From Silene latifolia (taxonomy: Eukaryota; Streptophyta; Magnoliopsida; Caryophyllales; Caryophyllaceae), in assembly GCF_048544455.1 (NCBI RefSeq), contig NC_133538.1, positions 150,492,422 through 150,556,421 of the forward strand: a stretch of DNA of 64,000 nt, read 5' to 3'. Numbering within the stretch: the stretch's first letter is position 1; every line of letters starts with the position of its first letter. The notes beneath the pieces are model-generated. The model had not been told where the DNA came from, searched no databases, and saw only the letters and a list, made by a program, of their open reading frames with translations. This document shows positions 12,387-25,200 of this stretch, piece by piece. Position numbers and translations under genes: made by a program.

Positions 12387-13016
12387 GACAACAAATACTT
12401 AATAAATAAAAGTTGAAAAATTTGTTTGTTTACCTTAGAAAAGTGTTACGCCGAGTAACGCTTTGAAGACTAGAGAGAAGATTCGTCAAAGAAGGCTAGA
12501 GAGAAGAAATTTTTTTTGAGAAAGTGAATTTTTGGCGGCCAAAATCAGGGGCTAACTGCTATATTTATAGAGCAAAGCCCATGAAACGGACCAATCAGGG
12601 CAAAGCCCATGAAGCGTCAACCAATCAACGCCGAGCCACGTGTCAAGCATGCAGCCATGGAATTTCAATCGACAAACAGTTACAAAACTTCTTCAACACG
12701 CTCCTTGACAGAATGCCAATCGACGTATCTTCTTCAACACGATCCTTGGTATCTACTTGCCAAACGGCCCATTGCTCAACCGAGCTTGGCAAAGACCGGG
12801 CCGGGGGCAATCAAAAGTACACGGCACTCACAACCTCGGTCTCGGCCAGCGCCATTTTCTTTTCCACATTTGATGCCCTTTACACATCCATGTGGAGGGG
12901 GATACGATACGGCCGAGCAGTAACCAAGCCGAGGAAGAAGAAGCTGGGGAAGAAATTTTTACTTACGCAGAATACGCTCAACACTCATCGAAGGTCCATA
13001 CCACGGCATAGACTAC

Positions 13017-13028
13017 GCTGGGGCAAAT
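13017..13028 (+). other. Polypurine tract of the Retand-like element
   Basis: GCTGGGGCAAAT lies directly before the 3' LTR. The same tract precedes the internal LTR fragment at 10606. Confidence 0.7.
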
Positions 13029-13616
13029 TGATGGGGCATATTCTGCACCCGCTGACCGAGTCAACATATTGAGCAAGGTCAAAGATATCCACAGAAAGTC
13101 AACGTATTAGATGCCTTTAACCGACGCGACTGTCGGCTGTCACTTGGGTCTCGGCTAGGCAACTAGCCAGCCAGGATACACATCCGCGTACTCACATCCA
13201 AGACCCCTCGGCATGGAGTCAACAGGGCCCGCCGGCCTGCCATGGGTCCCCCGGCCGAGGGTAGAACAGTCTTTCCACCTGCTAGCCACTTGGCCACTTG
13301 GCCACTACGTGACAAAAGGTGAAAGTATATAAATACTCCTCAACCCTCATTGAGGAAAGGGGCCGAAAATAATCAATTAAACACACTAATCTGGTATAAA
13401 CTCCCTTATCTCTCTACAATATACTTTGCCAAGTAACACACAACTTAATCCCTTTTAAGTTTACTGACTTGAGCGTCGGAGTGAGTTCGCTCGGTACCAA
13501 GCCAAGCCCTCAGTTTGTTCATTGTTTCAGGAGAGGCCGAAAGGAAGAGTCAAGCAAAGTCATCATTCTACAAGCTTACGTGGTAACAAACCTGCTCCGG
13601 AATTACACCCGGAACA
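13029..13616 (+). repeat. 3' LTR of the Retand-like element
   Basis: 588 bp with the same TGATGGGG and CCGGAACA ends as the 5' LTR. Followed by CTTAT, the right target duplication. Confidence 0.92.
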
Positions 13617-13770
13617 CTTATTTTAACAAGGAGCTTTTTTAGTTATTTCTAGTTAGTCTAAGCGTAACTCTAAGAAAACTATTTTTTTTTCTACAATTAC
13701 TTTGACGATGAACTAGGAAAATCGAAAAAATGAAAATTACTTTAGAAAAAAAGATTAAAAAGATTAATAT

Positions 13771-13961
13771 AATACTTCCTCCAATTTCATTGTTCCCCTT
13801 TCTTTTTCGCATAAGAAATAAGGAAATCAATTTGGACCACACAATACACATGACCCCACATCAAATTAATTTTGGACCACACAAAGTTGTCCAAAAAAGA
13901 AAAAAATGAACAATAAGGAAAAGAAAAAGAGAAACCATAAATGAAATTGGAGGGAGTATAA
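13771..13961. repeat. Stowaway-like MITE
   Basis: About 190 bp between TACTTCCTCCAATTTCAT and ATGAAATTGGAGGGAGTA, inverted over about 20 bp. CTCCCTCC ends next to TA are typical of Stowaway, the MITE partner of mariner. No coding capacity. The probable mariner left end lies 12 bp to the right. Confidence 0.75.
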
Positions 13962-13973
13962 TATATAATATAA

Positions 13974-14424
13974 TACTCCCTCCAATTCTGTCTATAGTTC
14001 CCTCTTTCCTTTTCGATAATAGTCACGTTTTGTTCCCTCTTTCCTTATTTAGTAAATTTTCTTGTGGTGAATGACCATAGTGTCCTTATTGCATTTTGTT
14101 ACTTACTCATTGTGCCATCCACTTGACCCACATCTTTTACACTAACCCAACCCAATTAACCCCTCCCAATTCTATTTTGGATCCCCTAATTAACCCAGCC
14201 CAACTCTAACTCCCTAATTAACCTAATCACTCCCGCCTATTTCTACGACACTCTAGAGCCTTCTCATAGAAACCCTAACAATGTTCATCTCATACTGATT
14301 AACCCAGCCGTTCCCTCTTTCCTTTCTCCCTCAATTTCTCCGCCTATATTCTTCATAATCTTCATCCTCTTCATCTTCACACACAAAATCTGAGACTCTT
14401 TCCCTCAATCTCTTCATCGCCTAT
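13974..14424. other. Left arm of the probable mariner element
   Basis: 450 bp of C/T-rich sequence (TTCCCTCTTTCC occurs repeatedly) with no ORF. It ends in CCTAT (14420-14424), the left target copy of Athila. It reads as promoter/leader for the plus-strand ORF now at 30119. Confidence 0.5.
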
Positions 14425-16481
14425 TGATGGTATCAAGCTATACCTCGCAAGTGCACGATTTTATCGTTGTACACTATTAAGGGTCGATCCCACAAGGAGC
14501 TAGGAAGACTACTAATCGTTTTAACTCTATGGTTTAGCTAAGTCGACAATAAAGGGAGAAGGTTATGCTAGAACTACTAACAACAAGGTAAAGCAAGCTA
14601 AATAGAAATAGGAGAAAAAGCAAGATAGAATAAAAGGTTGTAAATCAAATATATTAAAAACCTAAGACTCGGTTCTTCCCAAATAATTCGTAATTCCACG
14701 CAATCAAATCTCTAGGCTAATCACAAGGGTAGCAAGGTGAGGAGGTGACGACTCTAATTCGCCTAAGACCCCCCTCTCGGGTTCGAAATAGGACACTAGT
14801 ACTACCCACCAACCCCCCTCTCGGGTTCGAAGGTCGGAATCCCTAACTCAATACCCGACTACCCCAAAATCATGCATTTTCCCAAGGTAGTCCGGTTATT
14901 TGCTAAGGTCAATAAGCCCCGTCAATTCCCGGGTCATCCCACTCCCTCTCTCGAGGGTCGATTTCAAACGCTAGATTAGAGGTGTCCTACCCCGGTTCTC
15001 CCTTTCGGTCTCAACCAAGGTTAACACTAGGGTCAAATCTCGGGTATCCAAATCACAACCTAACCAACTCTCGTTGGTGGTCAAGGGTCGTAAGTCAACA
15101 CTACCCAAAAGTCAACCCATAAACCAAGTCATTCCTCTAACCTACCCTCACCAATTTCCCCAAATAATTAGCCTTTATGAAATTCAATTAGTGAAATTAC
15201 TCATGTTGGGTCAAACCGAGCCCTAGTGGAGGACTACTCACTAATCATGGTCCTAATTGCAAAATAGACAATAAAGATGCAAACTTTGGTCATGAACATG
15301 GTGAGAAGATGAATCTTACTACTAAACATGCAACAATCCAACAATAGTTGTAAAGAAAGATGATTTAATCTAATAACTAGGTTGATTAAACCTAAAGACA
15401 CAATCTTTAACCAAATCAACTCAAAGATTAAGTCTTTGAGGACAACTATCCAAGGAAGAACAAATGAAAGAGAAGCAAAGGAAAGATGAACAATAAAAAG
15501 ATGAACAATGATGAAAATAACAACAACAAACAAACAACAACAACAATTTTAACATAAACAATCAACAAACATGAAAGAAGAACAAAATGTAAACAAATGA
15601 AAATAGGGAGAGAATTAATACCAACACAATAGTGAAAGAGGAATTTGGATAGAAATAATAAAGAAGGAAATCCTTCAATCTTCTTACAAACCCAAATTCA
15701 ATCACTAATTGATTGAAGAACTTCTCTAATTAAGGAAAGATTAACAAAGAGATTAACAAAGTTTTAAGCTTGAAAGGGTAAATATTCTGGATATAGGGTT
15801 GTGTGTACAAAAGGGTTTAAGAGGGGGTATTTATAGGCTTGTACAAGATTAGGAAGAAAAGAGGAAGAAAAGCCCAAATCTCGTCTGCTGCGTTTTTTGC
15901 GGGTGCACCGGCAATGGTGCTCCTACCGCAAAACGTGCAAAGATTTAAAATGTCCGGCATCTCTGTTTTTTTGCGGTGGGCGGTTCTTGGCTGTCGGCAA
16001 AACACCTTCTTCAGGACTTCTTCTTCTTCTTTATGGTGCGTAATGCCGGTTGACCGGCTGCCGGTGCTCCTACCGGCAGCGAGGTCAAGCTTGTTTTTCA
16101 CCAAATTCTTCAATTAATTCCACTTGCTGTGCTTTACCGGTGGGCGGTTCCGGCTGTGCCCGGCAAAACACGATCTTCAACTTTTCTTCAAAAACTTGAG
16201 TGATTCTCTGGGGTGTGTTTTGCCGGTGGCTAGACCGGCTGCCGGTCTGCCGGCAAAACACACTCTTCACCATTTCTTCACCTCTTCTTCATGTAAAGGC
16301 AATGGGGTGCCTTTCTTGCCCCGATTTCTCCATACTTGGGTCGTTTCCTACAAAAGGAAGCACAAGGTAACAAGTACGGGCATTGGGCACAAAATGCAAG
16401 GAAAAACACCCGAAACCGACTCGATATGAGTCGGTATGCATAAAAGAAAGAGGGAATTAGAAGTGAATTAATCGTATATCA
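14425..16481 (-). repeat. 3' LTR of Athila
   Basis: 2057 bp, ends TGAT..ATCA. In minus orientation it starts TGATATACGATTAATTC. Two or three degenerate GCCGGTG..CCGGCAAAACAC palindromes lie at about 15895-16275. The rest is almost the same as the LTR at 28016-30072. Confidence 0.95.
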
Positions 16482-16496
16482 AACCTCCCCACACTT
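16482..16496 (-). other. Polypurine tract of Athila
   Basis: On the minus strand AAGTGTGGGGAGGTT lies immediately before the 3' LTR. Similar tracts recur at 18793, 18974 and 19069. Confidence 0.85.
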
Positions 16497-17669
16497 AAGC
16501 CTTACTCGTCCCCGAGTAAGTCACAAAACCAAATGTACAAAGCATTATTATGATAGATAGAGAGAGTGGATGCACAATATAAGCATCACTCAACTAAACT
16601 ACTATTTAAGCCGATCGAGTATTAGCGCACTCAACGCCCCTTCAACTCGCAATTTGACACCCATGAGGGGAGAGTGCCCTATTGCAAGGCAAGTTGGGTC
16701 TTGCTACAAAACTTTCGACACATTCATCATGAAAGCACGTAATCAACAAATAGAATGCATCTAACAAAATGATCCACTTTCCTCATCTAAGTGGTCGGAT
16801 TTTTCAAACAACAAAACATGGTCTCGGTCGGGAGTACCGTCTCAGAAGTGCCAATCGAGGTGCCGACCCCCTAAATGTGACAAAAGCAACCCTTGTGTGA
16901 CCAATGCTCAAGAAACAAATTCAAGAGCGGGGAAAGGGAAGAAAGGGCAAGTCCGCCGAGAATTACAAGGCCGACACAAGATTCGACCAAAGGACCCATG
17001 ACTAAGGGGACCAAGGCAACGACATCCTCACGGTTTTCACTCGTCACTCAATGAAAGAACAAGGTGATTTTTGTGACAAATAGTAACCAAAATCACTCAA
17101 CTAACTCAACTAGCGAAAACGTGCCCGCAATCTAATGTGTAAAATCGTCCTATGTCCAATGAAATGCAAACAATGGGAAAATGCACAAAACATGAAGCAA
17201 GGGTTACAACGGGGCTAAGGAGAAGGTCGAAACGGGATTGGTGCAAGCACCGTTTGGACATGTGGGGCTCAAATCAAGAATCGTCGACACATCACTTCCC
17301 ATCTCTTATTGCAACACATGAGACACGTCTATGCCCTAACATAGCAATGATGACCAAAACTATGCAAAAATTGCATAAACCCAACTCAAGTAGGAAAAAT
17401 TTGATAAAACTCCTTTTATTTCAACAAACGGTAACGTCTACACCGTAACAACGACTCGGTTTCCCAAGCCATGCAAAAAATGTGCAAACCCGACTCATCT
17501 TTGGAAAAACATCAATTTGCCCCTTTTATTTGGCAACGGCTTTTTCTACCCTTTTAAATGATGAGTAGGGGTGTTGCTTGCCTTTTTTTCTTTTTCTTGA
17601 CAACAAACGAATATATACAACTCATTTTTTGATTTTTCATGACTTTTTCACTTTTCTATTTTGTTTTTC

Positions 17670-17711
<42 letters not shown>

Positions 17712-19470
17712 CTCTTATTTATATATATAATGCCAAATCATACCAAGTTCCGACCCAAATGGATATGTGTACTATCCATCACTATGCCCCAAATCACCTC
17801 CTACAACACAACTACAAAACCGACCAATTCTTGATTAAGGAAGGGTGGTTATGGGAATGTAGCTATTTAGGTGGGTTTGCCAAATGAAAAGGGCTAAGCT
17901 CAAGGGGGTGAATCAAAAAGGGAAACAATGTAGGGAATAAAACAAGGCTATTTGGCTATGTGAGATTCATATAAACTGATTTTGCTTCAAATCATATGCA
18001 CAAAAATGTAATGCAATTTCATGATCTAAGGACGATGCGACACACTTATGCGTAATGATGTGACACGCCTCGCGAGGAGACCTACTCTCGAACCTAGATG
18101 AGGGCGGGGTATGAATGTACCCGCCCTAGGAGGCTCTACCCTTACCTTTGAGTGGCTAAGTCGAGCCAAAGGTCTAGTCTACGGCCCTAGGTCTCACAAG
18201 ATCGGTCCAAACTCATTGGTCAGGCCCTCCTTCCTCGGCTAACTAAGAGGCCACGGGCGCGAGTTACGAGGAGGGGAAAGGCACAACCGGGCACATTAGT
18301 TCATCATGGGGGTACTTGGTTCCCTTCCTTTGACCATGTTCTTCCTTAAAAACTTATTTACAAACTCAATGCAAAAAGAAAGAAATGCAACAAGTATTTA
18401 CATGTGAACAAATGCATGCGGAAATTTAAACAAACATGAAATGAAACGTGCAACAAATTGGCTAAACCTAGCAGCACATCAACACCAAAATTCCAAACGG
18501 TCTCCCAAGGAGACACCCAAAGCAACAAAATTCCCATTCTCCTTCAAAATATCCAAGATACCAAAAAGAGAGAATAGTAAAAAGGAGCAAGAGGTAGGAA
18601 GGATTATACCAAGCGGTCTTCTAGCTCCTTTTTGCCTCAAGTGGTCAATGCGCCAAGCCAAAAGGTTAGACAAAACATATATATACAATGCAATTTTTTT
18701 TGAATTTTTCAGAAATTTTTCAATTTTTAGGCATTTTATCTAGTTTATAAATATTTACAATTATAAACAAATATTCACAAGAGTGATATTTCCCTCCCCA
18801 CACTTGAGATGTACATTGTCCTCAATGGACAAAAGCATAGGGAGTGAATAAGAAAAAGAAAGGAACATTTTTTTGATTTTTTTGATTTTTCAAAGGGAAA
18901 ATAACATATTTTTGTGATAATTGGTTTTGAAGAATTAAAAAAACATATTTTTGGGTTTTTGATATGAGAACTCCCTCCCCACACTTATTTATTTACATTA
19001 CTTCCAAATGGAAATAAATGTGTGGAGGGAGTACAAATTAAAAGACATGTTTTTGTTTTTTTTTAGGCCCTCCCCACACTTATTTATAGACATGGGAGGG
19101 CATATTAGTGAAATAAATTAACATGTTTTTGGTGGTTTTTGTCATTTTTCAATTTTTAGTTGGTTTTTATTTTGAAAATGCAATGCATGCTCTATTCTAT
19201 ATGCAAAATTGAAATGACAATGCAAATTATGCTAAGTGAATGCAATTACTAAATGTGACAATATATTACAAAATTGAAATCTAATGCAATCCTATATGAT
19301 GCAACTAAATGATTTATCAACTAAATGCATGCGAAAAATTAAACGTGAAGGAGATAATTTGGATAAAGAGGAGAGATCGTACTTGTCATTTGGATTGAAT
19401 GTAAGGAGCATACCAAAGGCTTTGGATCGAAAAGGGAGTAATAATAGGCCATCAACTCGGCCTCTTGGGA
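16497..19470 (-). other. Athila 3' untranslated region with spare polypurine tracts
   Basis: About 3 kb without a convincing gene. It contains a run of about 38 T (17669-17707 on the plus strand) and three more copies of AAGTGTGGGGAGG (minus strand) at 18793-18805, 18974-18986 and 19069-19081. Short frames here look like chance. Confidence 0.7.
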
Positions 19471-21197
19471 CTAAGACCCCATCACATCATCATCATCTTC
19501 ATCATTGTTGTCTCCGGTATTAAAGTCGGAGCCTTGAATCAAATCTTCGGGGTTGAAGATAAAATTACCTCCACTACCGCCAACACCCGGGAAACCACCC
19601 GTGAAATCACTACTCATATTCATCACGCCGCTATCTCCTCCCGTGAAACAACCACCGGAACCCGACGCACCCGCATCACTAGCAAAATAAGGCCGGACTC
19701 CCAACCATTGGGCATCATGGCCCTCTGGACGTTGCTCGGCCCTAGGGGAAAAACAGGGGCCGCAAAGTATTCCGGTTGGAGGTTAAGACCTCCGCGGACC
19801 ATACTCCCATCCTCTCTCGAGTAGTTCCCATCGGGCCAAGTGAAGTAGGAGGGGTGAGGGTGCTCATAACCCACGTATTCCCGCCGACAAAAATCATCGT
19901 AGATGGGATAAGTACCGGTAGCTTGATCATAATAAATCCGGTCCAACTTTCTCCCCATAATGTCCCTCTCACTAGCGGCTTTCGCCGTGGCAATGTCCAT
20001 CCTCTCCATCCATTCGGTGAGAGATGGTGGTAAAGGAGGATAAGAAGGAGGGGTCGAGGAGGACCCCTCACCTTGTTGAAATTGCCACGGTGGAGGTTGA
20101 TGAGTTTGCGGCATTTGGTATTGAAGGGAGGATGGGGTGTTCACTCGACGGTCTCGTGAATAGACACGAGTAGGATTAGGGGGAGGTTGGTCGGTGGGTG
20201 CCTCCGCTTGAATTGGGAGGAGGTAATCATCTTTATCTTGCTCAATTTTAACGGCGGTTACATTTGGAAGCCGGATGGAGTTCTTGTGATTGATTTGCCA
20301 ATATTCAAGGCCGTCGTCGGGGTTTTCTTTGAGCCACTCAAGCTTTGTAGTCAAGTAGTGCTTTGTCAAGTATGTGTCCCCGGGTATCCAATTCATCGTG
20401 GAAAGGTCAACCGGACGGTCCATGTTGCGGGCAATTCGGGTGATCATGCCACCCACATGTATCGGGGTTCTATGCCCCGGAGAACTTGCAATCTTGGATA
20501 GGTTAAGGGCTAGGTAGTGATCCACATTAATTCGGAAGGGGGTGGATTTAGTGAACAAGTAGGAGCCCAATATTTCAAGCTGGTGGGTCCTAAACACCCA
20601 TGGCTCATCCACCGCAAGAACGGTACACCCCATACATCTATGCCAAACCCGAATGACGGGATTGTGGCAACTTGTCGCGGGCCTTTTCACCCCAACTTGA
20701 TCATCAATGCCCGAAATTGCCTTCCATACACGGGAATAGTGAAAATCAGCGGGCGGGGTATACGACGTCGCATTTTCCAGCCCAAAAATTTGAGCCAACC
20801 GACCCAAAGTGATGTTGTGTTCCCGGTTCATGAGTCTAAAGCTAAGGGTAGCCACCATGTTTGATTGCCGGTGCTTGGTAATCTTAAGACTACTCAAAAA
20901 TTCCCATGTGATCCGAGGGTAAGTATACTCATGCATGGTAAATATCCCCCTCATACCACACCCCGTAAATAAAGCTTCCGTCTCCCTAGCAATCCCAAGG
21001 GTAGACAAAGACGGATGATGAAGAAACTTAGTAGGGGTGAGGGGGCGATTTTTAAAGAGAATAAACTTACCCTTCTGAGTTGGTGTGGCAAACTCGACTG
21101 TAGGAAAGTCCGGATCGGGGTATGTATCGGTTGTCGCTTGAGCAATCAATGTCGCTTGGTCCCTTGCTATATCGGCTCTTGTTCTTCTTCCGGCCAT
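19471..21197 (-). CDS. Athila ORF1/env-like protein region
   Basis: From the ATG at 21197 the frame begins MAGRRTRADIARDQ and runs for more than 500 residues. It has the Athila-type middle region with MVATLSFRLMNREHNITLG and RLAQIFGL, then a Pro/Gln-rich tail. This third gene between pol and the 3' LTR is characteristic of Athila; it has been called env-like, but I see no clear signal peptide or membrane anchor. It probably needs a spliced transcript for expression. An acidic Gly/Asp-rich stretch (NPEDLIQGSD, DDDDVMGS) follows at 19.5-19.7 kb. Confidence 0.75.
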
Positions 21198-21354
21198 GTT
21201 GATGATTGGAGGAGATTGGTGAAGGTAGGAGGAAGTTTGATTGAGTTTTGAGGGAGTTAGGGTTAGAAAGGGGGAAAAAATAAGGAGGAAAGATGAAGGA
21301 GAAATGAAGAAATGAGTTGGGAAAAAGGGGGACTCGTGCTTTAATTTGTGTTCT

Positions 21355-21910
21355 GCGGGTGTGTTTTGCCGGTTGGTGAACCGGCAGCCGGTCTGCCGGT
21401 AAAACACACTTTCCCTTTTTCCAATTTTTCGAATTTTCTCCCCAAAATTTTGACCTCGCTGCCGGTGGACCAACCGCTGCCGGTCCACCGGCAAAACACT
21501 CTTCTCAATTGATTTTCCCAAATACCAGGTGTGTTATGCCGGTGAGCCGGCTGCCGGCCTACCGGCAAAACACACTCCTCACTCAAAATCCAACTTCCCA
21601 GTTTCAATACATGAGTGTCTTGCCGGTGAGCCGGCTGCCGGCCTACCGGCAAAACACTCCTCTTCACCAATTTTTAAAATTTTCCAAGTCTTCAGGTGTG
21701 TCATGCCGGTGGGCCGGCTGCCGTCCTGCCGGCAAAACACACTCCTCATCATCAGTTCTTCGTGTTTTCATCTTGCCAGGTGTGTTATGCCGGTGAGCCG
21801 GCTGCCGGCCTACCGGCAAAACACACCATTACTTCAATTTTCCAACATTTTGGCTTGGCCTCGCTGCCGGTGGACCAACCGGCTGCCGGTCCACCGGCAA
21901 AACACAACAC
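21355..21910. repeat. Tandem array of seven GC-rich palindromes in Athila
   Basis: Seven units spaced 75-95 bp, each a hairpin of the form TGTTTTGCCGGTG..CCGGCTGCCGG..CCGGCAAAACAC. Starts lie near 21361, 21457, 21529, 21615, 21698, 21780 and 21857. The spacers differ while the palindromes are conserved. The array lies just upstream of the env-like gene; related palindromes occur in both LTRs. Confidence 0.9.
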
Positions 21911-22222
21911 ACAGCTATTTTTTGTTGTGTTCCTCCAATTTGCTCAATTTTCCTTCAACTCGGGATTCGAGCTTTTTCATTGACCCCGGGATTCACGTTT
22001 TCCACAACTACTCCGACGCATGATGTCGGGATTTCGGGTCAACGAAAATAATGCTTGTGTTCTTCAAAAGTGACCTCCGTCACTAATCCAAATAGACAAA
22101 AATACGACTCCAAATCTCTCACTACTAGTCTAGAATGCAAGTTATTTACAAAGATGCATGGGTTGCCTCCCATGAAGCGCCCTTGTTTTATGTCGTAGGC
22201 TCGACGGAGTTATGAATAACAA

Positions 22223-25200
22223 TCAATAATTTGGAAGAAAGGTGGCGATGGAGCTCACATTCTTGATTATGGGGGTTCCGGAAACATAGTGCTTGAGCCT
22301 TTGCCCGTTCACCTTGAAGGATTGATCTCCATCGGATATTTCAACGGCGCCATGTGGAAAGACGCGGACCACGGTGAAGGGCCCCGACCACTTAGACTTG
22401 AGCTTCCCCGCAAACAACTTGAACCTCGAGTTAAAGAGGAGAACCAACTCTCCCTCCTTGAACTCTCTCCGAATGATGGCCTTGTCATGGAATCTCTTGG
22501 TCCTCTCCTTATACAATCTAGAGCTCTCATAAGCCTCTAGCCTAAATTCTTCAAGCTCATTGAGGTCAAGTAGTCGCTTCTCTCCGGCGCTCTTCAAGTC
22601 AAAGTTAAGGAGGCGGATTGCCCAATGCGCCTTATGCTCCAACTCAACCGGCAAATGACAAGGCTTCCCATACACCAACCGGAACGGTGAAGTTCCTATT
22701 GGTGTTTTGAAAGCGGTCCGGTAAGCCCACAATGCGTCATTGAGCTTGGTTGACCAATCTTTCCTTGACCGGCTCACGGTCTTTTCAAGGATCATCTTGA
22801 TCTCGCGGTTAGAGATTTCGGCTTGGCCGTTAGCTTGTGGGTGATAGGCAAGACTCCGCCTATGTTGCACCCCATGTTTCTTAAGTAGAGCATCAAGAGT
22901 CCTTTCTCGAAAATGAGTTCCACGGTCAATAATCACAATTCGTGGAACTCCAAACCGTGGGAATATGATCGTCTCCATGAGTTTGGTCACCGATTTTGCG
23001 TCACAAGTCTTTGTTGGGATAGCTTCAACCCATTTGCTCACGTAGTCCACCGCTACAAGGATATACTCATTCCCATTTGATGAAGGGAAAGGGCCTTGAT
23101 AGTCAATGCCCCATACATCGAATACCTCCACTTCAAGTATGTAGTTCATTGGCATTTCATGCCTCTTTGAAATGTTACCACTTCTTTGGCATTTGTCACA
23201 CCCCTTGACATAGCTTGCCACATCATGGAATAAAGAAGGCCAATAAAAGCCACATTGAAGTACCCTTGCGGCCGTTTTTCGTGAACTACCATGCCCTCCA
23301 CTTGGCATGTCATGGCAATGAGAGATTATGGGTTTTACCTCTTCATTCGGGATGCATCTTCTAATGATCCCATCCGCACAAGACTTGTAAAGGCATGGTT
23401 CCTCCCAAAAATATTGCTTTAGATCGTGAAAGAATTTCTTCTTCTTATGGGAGTCATAACCATGTGGGATGACCCCGGATACCAAGTAATTGACATAATC
23501 CGCGTACCAAGGGACATCCATCAAAGCAAGTGCAAATAATTGATCATCCGGCAAGGAGTCATCAATTGGCAATCCATCCTTACCCTTCACATGTAATAGC
23601 CGAGAAAGATGATCGGCTACCACATTTTCTACACCTTTCTTGTCTCGAATTTCAATATCAAACTCTTGTAGCAAAAGTATCCACCGAATCAAGCGTGGTT
23701 TTGACTCCTTCTTGATTAGCAAGTGCCTCAACGCCGTGTGATCGGTGTGCACAATTACCTTAGAGCCCACCAAATAAGAACGAAACTTGTTCATGGCATA
23801 TATGACCGCCAAAAGCTCCTTTTCGGTGGTTGTGTAGTGTGATTGAGCTTCATCCAAGGTCTTGCTTGCATAATATATGGCATGAAGTTTACCATTCTTC
23901 TTTTGTCCAAGCACCGCTCCCACCGCTACATCACTAGCATCGCACATCAACTCAAAAGGTTCTCCCCAAGTGGGAGGTTGCATAATTGGAGCGGTGATGA
24001 GAGCTTCCTTCAACCTATTGAAAGCATCCAAACACTCATTAGTAAATTCAAATGGCACATCCTTTCCAAGCAACAATGTTAAAGGTCGGGCAATCAAAGA
24101 AAAATCCTTGATAAATCTCCGGTAAAAACCGGCATGCCCAAGAAAACTTCTTACTCCTTTGACATTAGTGGGAGGGGGTAAAGTTTTAATCACTTCTATC
24201 TTGGCTTGATCGACTTCCAAGCCTTTACTTGACACTACATGACCCAAAACAACCCCGGATGTCACCATGAAGTGACATTTCTCCCAATTTAAGACTAGAC
24301 CACTCTCTTGACATCTTTTCAAGATCTTACCCAAATTAGCTAGACATCCATCAAATGAGGTGCCTACGACGGAGAAATCGTCCATAAACACCTCCATGAT
24401 ATTCTCAACATATTCGGAAAATATAGCTAGCATGCATCTTTGAAACGTGGCCGGCGCATTGCAAAGCCCAAAGGGCATGCGCCTATAGGCAAAGGTGCCA
24501 AATGGGCACGTGAAGGTGGTCTTTTCTTGGTCATTAGGGTGAATCGGGATTTGGAAAAATCCCGAAAACCCATCAAGGTAGCAAAAATGAGAATGTTGGG
24601 CAAGTCTTTCCAACATTTGGTCAAGGAAAGGGAGGGGGAAATGGTCTTTCCTAGTTGCCTTGTTGAGGCGCTTATAGTCTATACACATTCTCCACCCGGT
24701 TGTGACTCTTGTTGGAATTAGTTCATTCTTATCATTGGTGACTACCGTGACTCCGCCCTTCTTCAGCACAACATGCACCGGGCTCACCCAAGCACTATCG
24801 GAGATAGGGTAAATTATGCTTGCATCATAGAGCTTCAACACCTCCTTCCTAACCACTTCTTTCATAGCGGGGTTAAGGCGTTGAGGCTCAATGGAAGATG
24901 AACTCTCATCCTCCAAATGAATACGATGGGTGCAAAAAGAAGGGCTAATCCCCTTAATATCATCAATTGAGTACCCAATGACATCCTTGTACTTTCTCAC
25001 AACATCAAGTAACTTTTGAAGTTCGGTGTCATTGAGTGCACTATTGACAATAATAGGGTAGGTGTCATTAGGGCCAAGGAAAGCATGTTTAAGAGTAGAG
25101 GGAAGAGGTTTCAACTCCACTTGAGGAGGCGTAGATCTCTCCTCCTTTTTACCATCTCCTCTCAAGCTTTCAAATCCTTTGTCCGGGTCTTCTTCAACCG

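Larger units (their letters stand above)
2356..13616 (+). mobile_element. Ty3 LTR retrotransposon, Tat lineage (Ogre/Retand-like), fossil copy
   Basis: An 11.26-kb element flanked by the perfect 5-bp duplication CTTAT (2351-2355 and 13617-13621). Order: 5' LTR, primer-binding site, gag, protease, RT, RNase H, integrase, a tandem-repeat region, an antisense gene, polypurine tract, 3' LTR. Integrase after RNase H places it in Ty3/Gypsy. The extra antisense gene between pol and the 3' LTR is a known trait of the Tat lineage. LTRs are close in length (584 and 588 bp) and similar apart from a patch near 80-160 bp, so the insertion is fairly young. The pol region is broken, with several interruptions, so this copy is not autonomous. 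A second member starts at 58482. Confidence 0.9.

Noticed and set aside
15234-15533. 99-residue minus-strand frame, also found at 28825-29124
   Set aside because: Lies in both Athila LTRs; Leu/Ile-rich translation of AT-rich LTR DNA with no family likeness.
17669-17707. Long T run as a LINE or SINE tail
   Set aside because: No element head is found next to it; it lies in the Athila 3' untranslated part and is best taken as a simple repeat.
21355-21910. Regularly spaced repeats that look like a CRISPR array
   Set aside because: Plant nuclear DNA inside an Athila element; the repeats are palindromes with variable length and spacing, and no cas genes exist.
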